A stretch of DNA of 64,000 nt, taken from the NCBI RefSeq assembly GCF_035621355.1, contig NZ_CP141769.1, positions 2,480,001 through 2,544,000 of the forward strand. The letters run 5' to 3'. Of the stretch, positions 56,086 to 64,000 are shown piece by piece. The position numbers were made by a program, and so were the translations under genes. Source of the DNA: Thiobacillus sp. SCUT-2 (lineage in GTDB: Bacteria > Pseudomonadota > Gammaproteobacteria > Burkholderiales > Thiobacillaceae). The first letter of the stretch is position 1. The number at the start of each line of letters is the position of its first letter. The notes beneath the pieces were generated by a model, which had not been told where the DNA came from, made no database searches, and was given only the letters and a program-made list of their open reading frames with translations.

Positions 56086-56444
56086 GCGCGCGCGCCCCGC
56101 TCGATCGTGATCCCCAGTTCCTTGATCCCGGGCACGATGGCGAATTTGGTGACCGACACCTTCACCCAGGGCGCGCCGAACTCGTCGCGCACGATCGCCG
56201 CGACGTGCTCGGCGACCGACTCGACCAGCGTGATCGGCTGCGGGGCATTGTGCAGGAAATCCTTCACGCGCTTGGCCACGGCGCCATAGTCGATGGTGTC
56301 CGCCACGTCGTCCGTGGCCCCTGCCTTGGAGTCAGGCAGGCCGATCTCGAGGTCGAGCCGCACCGGCTGCGGCACTTTGCGTTCCCACTCGTATATGCCG
56401 ATAATCAGCTCGAGCCGGAAGTCCCGCAAAAATAGAATATCCAT
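56082..56444 (-). CDS. folB: dihydroneopterin aldolase FolB
   Basis: A 120-residue FolB: MDILFLRDFRLELIIGIYEWER at the start with the catalytic Glu, and DYGAVAKRVKDFL. It makes 6-hydroxymethyl-dihydropterin for folate. The ATG at 56442 is chosen over an upstream start 54 bases away because homology begins there. It is divergent from plsY, the conserved folB-plsY arrangement. Confidence 0.93.
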   Translation of the reverse strand: MDILFLRDFRLELIIGIYEWERKVPQPVRLDLEIGLPDSKAGATDDVADTIDYGAVAKRVKDFLHNAPQPITLVESVAEHVAAIVRDEFGAPWVKVSVTKFAIVPGIKELGITIERGARA

Positions 56445-56509
56445 TGCATCCTTGCCCTTGGCGCAAGCCGCCAGCGGGGTCCGCCCAAAACCCGCCATTT
56501 TACTGACTT

Positions 56510-57112
56510 ATGACCACCCTGTTGCTGATTGCCGCCGCCTACCTGCTCGGCTCCCTCTCGTTCGCCGTGATCGTCAGCCGTGCCATGGGGTTGCCCGACC
56601 CGCGCAGCTTCGGCTCGGGCAACCCCGGCGCGACCAATGTCCTGCGCACGGGGCGCAAGGCGGCGGCCGCGCTGACGCTGCTGGGAGACGCCCTGAAGGG
56701 CTGGGTCGCGGTCGTGCTGGCACGCGCGCTGGCCCCCCAGCTTGGCCTGGCCGAAGAGGTCGTGCTCTTGTGCGCGCTGGCGGTCTTCATCGGCCATCTG
56801 TTTCCCGTATTCTTCCGCTTCCAGGGAGGCAAGGGCGTCGCCACGGCACTCGGCGTGCTGGTCGGCCTCGATCCCTGGCTCGGCCTGGCCTGTCTCGCCA
56901 CCTGGCTCGCGATGGCGGGGGTGTTCCGCATCTCCTCGCTCGCCGCGCTCACCGCCGCCGTCCTCGCGCCGCTCTACTCGGGCCTCCTGACCGGCTGGGG
57001 CAACCCGACCGTCGCCGTGCTGGTGATCGCGCTGCTGCTGGTCTATCGTCACAAGAGCAATCTCGTCAAGCTGGCGACCGGCCAGGAAGCGCGCATCGGC
57101 AAACGGACCTGA
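56510..57112 (+). CDS. plsY: acyl-phosphate glycerol-3-phosphate acyltransferase PlsY
   Basis: A 200-residue membrane acyltransferase with the three cytoplasmic motifs [29 protein letters not shown] and LVYRHKSNL. It starts phospholipid synthesis by acylating glycerol-3-phosphate from acyl phosphate. Confidence 0.95.
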   Translation: MTTLLLIAAAYLLGSLSFAVIVSRAMGLPDPRSFGSGNPGATNVLRTGRKAAAALTLLGDALKGWVAVVLARALAPQLGLAEEVVLLCALAVFIGHLFPVFFRFQGGKGVATALGVLVGLDPWLGLACLATWLAMAGVFRISSLAALTAAVLAPLYSGLLTGWGNPTVAVLVIALLLVYRHKSNLVKLATGQEARIGKRT

Positions 57113-57120
57113 TCTCCTCT

Positions 57121-57921
57121 ATGGCCCTGTTCGACAAGACCATCGACCACGCGAAGGAAAGCCTTGCCGAGGTATCGCGCGAGGCGATCGACCACGCCGG
57201 CGTGCGCCTGGCCGAAGTGGTGAAGACCGGCGTTTCGCAGGCCGGCACCGAACTGAAGGACGTGATCTGGCAGGCAAGCCAGGAAATCGACGCCAAGCTG
57301 GACAAGATTTCCGAGGAACTGCACGAACAGCGGCAGTTCACCAAGGACGACGTGCGTGAGCTGGTCGACTATGCGGCGGCGCGACTGGGCACGTTGCTCG
57401 ACGAGCGGATCGTCCACGCCAAGGCGGAATTTTCGTCGCTGGTGCAGGACAAGGTCGAATATTTCAAGCGCGAGGTCGACGGCTTCTTCATCGAACGGCA
57501 GCGCGACCTCGCGCGCGAGCGGCGGCGCCTCTTCATCAACGTCGCCATTGCCGTGCTGGCGTCACTGTCGCTCGGCTTCGTGTCCTGGCTCTACCACCAG
57601 TACCTCGGCGGCGGGCTCGACATGTTCGCCGTCTTCCGCATCGTGTTTGCCTCGCTGGCAGGCGGCTACGGCGCCTACCTTGCCGTCAAGCTGCTGCGTC
57701 GCTGGCTGTCGATGTCGGAGCACAAGAAGGACACGCTTTTCCTCGTCAGCCGCTACTGGGGCGTGCTGCGCCCGGAAAGCATCTTCGGCACGTTGATCCT
57801 GGTGTGCCTGATCGCGGTGCTGGTGGGTTTCCTGCTGTTTCCCGAGCAGATTGCGCAGCTGACCGGCAGCGAAAAATGGCTCGACGCCTTGCGCAAGGCC
57901 TACCCGATGTTCGGGCGATAA
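57121..57921 (+). CDS. coiled-coil, three-TM membrane protein of unknown function
   Basis: A 266-residue protein eight bases after plsY. Residues ~1-135 are charged and helical with a partial internal repeat (IDHAKESLAEV and IDHAGVRLAEV), probably a coiled coil. Hydrophobic segments follow at about 139-159, 168-190 and 220-241. The C-terminus is short and cytoplasmic-like. The tight spacing suggests co-transcription with plsY. No family was recognised. Confidence 0.8.
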   Translation: MALFDKTIDHAKESLAEVSREAIDHAGVRLAEVVKTGVSQAGTELKDVIWQASQEIDAKLDKISEELHEQRQFTKDDVRELVDYAAARLGTLLDERIVHAKAEFSSLVQDKVEYFKREVDGFFIERQRDLARERRRLFINVAIAVLASLSLGFVSWLYHQYLGGGLDMFAVFRIVFASLAGGYGAYLAVKLLRRWLSMSEHKKDTLFLVSRYWGVLRPESIFGTLILVCLIAVLVGFLLFPEQIAQLTGSEKWLDALRKAYPMFGR

Positions 57922-57930
57922 GCGGGCCGC

Positions 57931-58935
57931 CTACACCGCCTCGAGCGCGGCAAGATCCCAGCGCGGCCGCACCGCGAAGGTCAGATCCGTCTGCGCATGC
58001 AGCATACGCTGCGCGCCCGCATAAGCGATCATCGCGCCGTTGTCGGTGCAGAATTCGAGCCGTGGATAGAAAACCGCCACGCCGGCAGCCCCCGCCTGGC
58101 GGGTGAGGCGCTCGCGCAAATGCGCATTGGCCCCCACGCCGCCGGCGACGACCAGCCGCGTTGCACCGCTGTGCGCGCAGGCCGCGAGCGCCTTGGTGAC
58201 CAGCACCTCCACCGCCGCCGCCTGGAAGGCCGCCGCGATGTCCGCCGCCGCGCCGGGTCCGGCTTTTCGCACGAGCGTCAGCACCGCGGTCTTGAGGCCG
58301 GAAAAACTGAAATCGAAATCACCCGAGTTGAGCATCGGCCGCGGCAGGGTAAGGCGCACCGGATCCCCCGTCGCGGCAAGCTTCGACAGCGCGGGCCCGC
58401 CCGGGTAGCCCAGTCCCAGGAGCTGGGCCGTCTTGTCGAAGGCCTCGCCCGCGGCGTCGTCGAGCGTTTCGCCCAGCAGGGTGTAGCGCCCGACGCCGGA
58501 AACGAGCATCAGCTGGGTATGCCCGCCGGAAACCAGGAGGGCAACGAAAGGGAACGCCGGCGGCACGTCGGAAATCAGCGGCGACAGCAGGTGGCCTTCG
58601 AGGTGGTGCACCCCCACCGCCGGGACGTCGAGCGCGTAAGCCAGCGCCCGCGCCATGCCGGCGCCGACCAGCAGGGCGCCGGCCAGGCCGGGCCCCTGCG
58701 TATAGGCGATGCCGTCGATGGCCGAGAGGTCACGCCTGCTGGCGGCCAGGACCTGGCGCGTCAGCGGCAGCACCCGCCGGATGTGGTCGCGCGATGCCAG
58801 CTCGGGCACCACCCCCCCGTACGCATCGTGCATCGCGATCTGGGAATGCAGGGCATGCCCCAGCAAGCCGTGGTCGGTGTCGTACAAGGCCACACCGGTT
58901 TCATCGCAGGAGGATTCGACGCCAAGGACCAGCAT
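57931..58935 (-). CDS. tsaD: tRNA N6-adenosine threonylcarbamoyltransferase TsaD
   Basis: A 334-residue ASKHA-fold protein: [15 protein letters not shown], the metal site [19 protein letters not shown], and [10 protein letters not shown]. It completes t6A37 of ANN-decoding tRNAs with TsaB/TsaE. It is divergent from rpsU, as in most proteobacteria. Confidence 0.95.
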   Translation of the reverse strand: MLVLGVESSCDETGVALYDTDHGLLGHALHSQIAMHDAYGGVVPELASRDHIRRVLPLTRQVLAASRRDLSAIDGIAYTQGPGLAGALLVGAGMARALAYALDVPAVGVHHLEGHLLSPLISDVPPAFPFVALLVSGGHTQLMLVSGVGRYTLLGETLDDAAGEAFDKTAQLLGLGYPGGPALSKLAATGDPVRLTLPRPMLNSGDFDFSFSGLKTAVLTLVRKAGPGAAADIAAAFQAAAVEVLVTKALAACAHSGATRLVVAGGVGANAHLRERLTRQAGAAGVAVFYPRLEFCTDNGAMIAYAGAQRMLHAQTDLTFAVRPRWDLAALEAV

Positions 58936-58953
58936 AATAGGGGGAAATCAGGC

Positions 58954-59005
58954 AGGACTGGAAAATTGCGCGGGGGCTTGTTATTATTCTCGTTTTTCCA
59001 GTCCT
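58954..59005. promoter_or_regulatory. rpsU promoter framed by a 12-base inverted repeat
   Basis: A putative promoter TGGAAA-N17-TATTAT (58959-58987) precedes rpsU. AGGACTGGAAAA (58954-58965) and its exact reverse complement TTTTCCAGTCCT (58994-59005) flank the -10 element, the left arm overlapping the -35. This could be an operator, or a hairpin in the transcript of the divergent tsaD. The repeat is certain; the function is not. Confidence 0.6.
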
Positions 59006-59022
59006 CAGGAAGCCATCTTCAA

Positions 59023-59235
59023 ATGCCCCACGTCAAAGTCAAAGAAAACGAGCCGTTTGATGTCGCCCTCCGCCGTTTCAAGCGCTCCATCGAAAAAGTC
59101 GGCCTCTTGACCGAACTGCGCGCCCGCGAGTTCTACGAGAAGCCCACCGCCGAGCGCAAGCGCAAGCTCGCCGCCGCGATCAAGCGCCAGAGCAAGCGCC
59201 TGCGCAGCCAGCAACTCCCCCCCAAGCTGTACTGA
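59023..59235 (+). CDS. rpsU: 30S ribosomal protein bS21
   Basis: A 70-residue basic ribosomal protein with [20 protein letters not shown] and [14 protein letters not shown]. It starts the rpsU-yqeY-dnaG-rpoD macromolecular synthesis block. Confidence 0.96.
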   Translation: MPHVKVKENEPFDVALRRFKRSIEKVGLLTELRAREFYEKPTAERKRKLAAAIKRQSKRLRSQQLPPKLY

Positions 59236-59268
59236 TCCTGCCGCCCGTCACGATCCCGTCCGTCTCTC

Positions 59269-59715
59269 ATGTCGCTCAAGGCCCGCATTAGCGAGGACAT
59301 GAAGAGCGCCATGCGCGCCAGGGACACGGCGCGCCTCGGCACGATCCGCCTGCTGCTTGCCGCGATCAAGCAGAAGGAAGTCGACGAGCGTGCCGAGCTG
59401 GACGATGCCGCGGTCAGCGGCATCGTCGAAAAACTCATCAAGCAGCGCAAGGATTCGATCAGCCAGTTCCAGGCTGCCGGCCGCGACGACCTCGTTGCCG
59501 CGGAGCAGGCCGAACTCGCCGTGCTGCAAGCCTACCTGCCCGAGCAGTTCTCCGCCGCCGAAGTCGAGGCGGCCGTTGCCGCGGCGATCGCCGAATCCGG
59601 CGCCGCGTCGGCCCGCGACATGGGCAAGGTCATGGGCCTGCTGAAGCCCCGCCTGGCCGGCCGCGCCGACATGGCGCAGGTTTCCGCGCTGATCAAGGCC
59701 CGCCTCGCCGGCTGA
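59269..59715 (+). CDS. GatB/YqeY domain protein
   Basis: A 148-residue helical protein with the YqeY pattern (DMKSAMRARDTARLGTIRLL, EYLPEQ-like AYLPEQFS, DMGKVMGLLKPRLAGRADM). It resembles the C-terminal tRNA-binding tail of GatB, but a free-standing function is not known. The position between rpsU and dnaG is conserved in betaproteobacteria. Confidence 0.92.
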   Translation: MSLKARISEDMKSAMRARDTARLGTIRLLLAAIKQKEVDERAELDDAAVSGIVEKLIKQRKDSISQFQAAGRDDLVAAEQAELAVLQAYLPEQFSAAEVEAAVAAAIAESGAASARDMGKVMGLLKPRLAGRADMAQVSALIKARLAG

Positions 59716-59761
59716 TCCGCCCCTGCCCGGCCGGCCGGCCCGGGTCTATGATGCAGTCATC

Positions 59762-61459
59762 ATGATTCCGCGCGATTTCATCGACACCCTGCTCGTCCGC
59801 GTCGACATCGTCGACGTCATCGACCGCCGCGTACCGCTGAAGAAGGCCGGCCAGAACTACCAGGCCTGCTGCCCCTTCCACAGCGAGAAGACCCCCTCCT
59901 TCACCGTCAGTCCGACCAAGCAGTTCTATCACTGCTTCGGCTGCGGCGCCCATGGCACCGCGCTCGGCTTTCTGATGGAATACGAGCACATGAGCTTCCC
60001 CGACGCGGTGGCGGCACTGGCGCAGGACGTCGGGCTGGCGGTGCCGGAATCCGCGCAGGAGCCCGGGCGCCCCAAGCCGCCGCCGGCGCTGTGGGATGCG
60101 CTGGAACAGGCCGCGCAGTTCTACAAGAAGCAGCTCAAGGCGTCGCCGCGCGCGATCGACTATCTCAAGCGGCGCGGGCTGACCGGCGCCATCGCCGCGC
60201 GCTACGGCATCGGCTACGCGCCGGACGGCTCCCCGCTCAAGCAGGTGTTCAAGGACTATCAGGGCGACGCCCTGGTCGCGTGCGGCCTGGTCGTCGAGAA
60301 CGAAGGCCGCCGCTACGACCGTTTCCGCGACCGCATCATGTTCCCGATCCGCAACGTCAAGGGACAGATCATCGGCTTCGGGGGCCGCGTGCTCGACAAG
60401 GGCGAGCCGAAGTACCTGAATTCGCCCGAAACGCCGCTGTTCCACAAGGGATCGGAAATCTACGGCCTGTTCGAGGCGCGTGCCGCGATCAAGGATGCCG
60501 GCCGCGCCATCGTCGTCGAAGGCTACATGGACGTGGTGGCGCTCGCCCAGCATGGCGTGGAATTCGCCGTGGCCACGCTCGGCACCGCAACGACGCCGAT
60601 CCATGCACGCACCCTGTTGCGCCACACCGACCGTCTCGTCTACGCGTTCGACGGCGACAACGCCGGCCGCAAGGCGGCCTGGCGCGCACTGGAAAACTCG
60701 CTGGAAGCGCTGCAGGACGGCAAGGAGGTGAGCTTCCTGTTTCTGCCGGAAGGCGAAGACCCCGACAGCTACATCCGCACCCACGGGCGGGACGCCTTCC
60801 TGCGCCTGCTCGACGCCGAGGCCCTGCCGCTCTCGGCGTTCCTGGTACGGGAGCTCGCACGCGATCGCAAGCTCGACACCCAGGAGGGGCAGGCGGGCCT
60901 GATCAAGGAGGCGAAGCCGCTGCTCGACAGGATCGCGGCCCCGTTGCTGGCCCGCCTGATCCAGCGCCAGATCGCGGAGCTTGCCCATCTGCAGCCGGAC
61001 GAGCTGGGGCGCATGGGCGTTCGTCCGGCGCCGGCAAGGCCCGTGGCGGCTCGACCGCAGCGCAGGCCGGCACCCTCGCGCCTGCGTGGTCTGGCACGTA
61101 CGCTGCTGATGAACCCCGAGCGCGTTTCGGAGATCGATGCGTGCTGGATCGACGCGCGTGATCCGCTGGGCGGACGCCTGGGGGAGCTGATGTCCTGGCT
61201 TGCGAATCTCGGTCCGCGCACGCTGCCCGCACTGGCGGAAGCGGCCCGCGGCAGCTCGCTGGAGGCGCTGGTCGATGAACTGATGACTGATTTGCTCGAC
61301 AAAGACGAAAGCTGGGACTGGAACGCCGAGTTCGACGGTGCGGTCAGACAGTTGCGCGACGACTGGAGGCGACGACGGCAGCAGGAGCTGGCGGCACGCC
61401 CGCTCGGCAGCCTGAGCCCAGGCGAGCGGCAGGAATTGACCGAACTGGCACGGTCCTAG
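59762..61459 (+). CDS. dnaG: DNA primase DnaG
   Basis: A 565-residue primase: N-terminal zinc domain (CCPFHSEKTPSF ... HCFGCGAHG), TOPRIM domain around residues 255-340 (VVEGYMDVVAL and AFDGDNAGRKA), and a C-terminal DnaB-interaction region. It is slightly short for the family (~580-600). It makes RNA primers at the replication fork. Confidence 0.95.
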   Translation: MIPRDFIDTLLVRVDIVDVIDRRVPLKKAGQNYQACCPFHSEKTPSFTVSPTKQFYHCFGCGAHGTALGFLMEYEHMSFPDAVAALAQDVGLAVPESAQEPGRPKPPPALWDALEQAAQFYKKQLKASPRAIDYLKRRGLTGAIAARYGIGYAPDGSPLKQVFKDYQGDALVACGLVVENEGRRYDRFRDRIMFPIRNVKGQIIGFGGRVLDKGEPKYLNSPETPLFHKGSEIYGLFEARAAIKDAGRAIVVEGYMDVVALAQHGVEFAVATLGTATTPIHARTLLRHTDRLVYAFDGDNAGRKAAWRALENSLEALQDGKEVSFLFLPEGEDPDSYIRTHGRDAFLRLLDAEALPLSAFLVRELARDRKLDTQEGQAGLIKEAKPLLDRIAAPLLARLIQRQIAELAHLQPDELGRMGVRPAPARPVAARPQRRPAPSRLRGLARTLLMNPERVSEIDACWIDARDPLGGRLGELMSWLANLGPRTLPALAEAARGSSLEALVDELMTDLLDKDESWDWNAEFDGAVRQLRDDWRRRRQQELAARPLGSLSPGERQELTELARS

Positions 61460-61474
61460 CTTGCCAGATGCGAC

Positions 61475-61502
61475 AAGACAACGCCCCTGTTTGGGGTATA
61501 AT
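61475..61502 (+). promoter_or_regulatory. putative rpoD promoter
   Basis: AAGACA (61475-61480) and TATAAT (61497-61502), 16 bases apart, lie 63 bases before the rpoD GTG, after the dnaG stop. This would be an internal promoter of the rpsU-dnaG-rpoD block. Confidence 0.5.
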
Positions 61503-61565
61503 TGCCGGTTTTTGAACGATTTTTTCCTCCGCCCAAGCGGGGGAAGCCTGAGCGGAGAATAGCCT

Positions 61566-63479
<1,914 letters not shown>

Positions 63480-63489
63480 CGCACCCCCC

Positions 63490-63516
63490 GCCCCGCCTCG
63501 CGCGGGGCATTTCGCT
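63490..63516 (+). terminator. rpoD terminator
   Basis: Stem GCCCCGC / GCGGGGC (63490-63496 and 63502-63508) with loop CTCGC, followed by ATTTCGCTTT. It separates rpoD from the tRNA gene. Confidence 0.7.
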
Positions 63517-63519
63517 TTC

Positions 63520-63596
<77 letters not shown>

Positions 63597-63648
63597 GTCC
63601 CCCCCGACATCAGCGATAATCCCGCCAACAAGACAGGGGGGGAGATCC

Positions 63649-64000
63649 ATGGAAGGGGAAGCCAGGAAACCCGGCGAGCGCCGGCTGCAGATTCTGCAGA
63701 CGCTCGCCGCGATGCTGCAGGAGCCGCAACCGGAAAAGATCACGACCGCCGCCCTGGCGGCCCGCATCGGCGTCTCGGAGGCGGCGCTCTACCGCCATTT
63801 TTCGAGCAAGGCGCAGATGTACGAAGGGCTGATCGAGTTCATCGAACAGACCCTGTTCGGGCTGATCGCGCGCATCATGGCCGACACCCCTTCGCCCACC
63901 GCGCAGGTGGAGGCCATCGTCGTCATGCTGCTGAACTTTGCTGCGAAGAATCCCGGCATGACCCGCGTGCTCATCGGCGACGCCCTGGTCCACGAGAACG
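63649..64000 (+). CDS. slmA: nucleoid occlusion factor SlmA (3' end beyond the window)
   Basis: The first 117 residues of a TetR-fold protein with the SlmA DNA-binding region (KITTAALAARIGVSEAALYRHFSSKAQMYEGLIEFIE), nearly the E. coli SlmA helix-turn-helix. It blocks FtsZ ring assembly over the nucleoid. It is truncated by the window edge. GGGGGGAG precedes the ATG. Confidence 0.88.
   Translation, partial: MEGEARKPGERRLQILQTLAAMLQEPQPEKITTAALAARIGVSEAALYRHFSSKAQMYEGLIEFIEQTLFGLIARIMADTPSPTAQVEAIVVMLLNFAAKNPGMTRVLIGDALVHEN

Overview
The window looks like a chromosomal, housekeeping-rich stretch of a high-GC betaproteobacterium. Several gene orders are of a conserved proteobacterial type: lptD-surA-pdxA-rsmA with divergent amgK-murU, pilB-pilC-pilD-coaE-zapD-yacG, ffh / rpsP-rimM-trmD-rplS, and tsaD / rpsU-yqeY-dnaG-rpoD-tRNA. 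A DsrC-like sulfur-relay protein and a TauE/SafE-type exporter would suit a sulfur-metabolising relative such as Thiobacillus, but that placement is an inference. No insertion sequence, prophage or CRISPR array was seen, and no intergenic gap exceeds about 300 bases.

Layout. 1-4125: a GH15 glucoamylase running off the left edge, an HPP membrane protein with a DsrC-like protein, and a divergent LysR regulator with an operator-like palindrome. 4141-11099 (minus): methyltransferase, dsbC, two ubiquinone hydroxylases, pepP, murU and amgK. 11143-16752 (plus): lptD, surA, pdxA, rsmA. 16832-27956: a PAS-GGDEF-EAL protein, old yellow enzyme, a DUF4202 protein, gloA, a YgjP-type protease, plsC, gmhB, glyQS and an ABC-F ATPase. 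28065-32064: a sigma-54-type promoter in front of two tandem, mutually homologous micro-proteins, then an OmpR/EnvZ-like pair divergent from three small secreted proteins. 32107-40709 (minus): fpr, rtcB, a CCA-adding enzyme fused to archease, an NDUFA9-like protein, slt and ilvA. 40784-49041: rpiA, then yacG-zapD-coaE-pilD-pilC-pilB, a CorC-type protein and a YpjD-type protein. 49112-57921: ffh, the rpsP operon, ogt, xerD, a deacylase, a sulfite-exporter family protein, folB, plsY and a coiled-coil membrane protein. 57931-64000: tsaD, rpsU, yqeY, dnaG, rpoD, tRNA(CAU) and the start of slmA.

How the genes work together. The amgK-murU pair with lptD/surA joins muropeptide recycling to outer-membrane biogenesis. 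The rtcB / cca-archease operon puts RNA ligation, its activating factor and tRNA 3'-end synthesis in one unit. The rpsP and rpsU-dnaG-rpoD blocks serve translation, replication priming and transcription.

Two repeat families stand out. Heptamer arrays (AGCGGTG / ACTCACC type) abut or contain the stop codons of amgK, pdxA, the DUF4202 gene and gloA. A CCCTCTCCC-type palindrome supplies the ribosome-binding site and start of rsmA and apparently of xerD. The best candidates for something undescribed are the CCA-archease fusion next to rtcB and the sigma-54-linked tandem micro-proteins.
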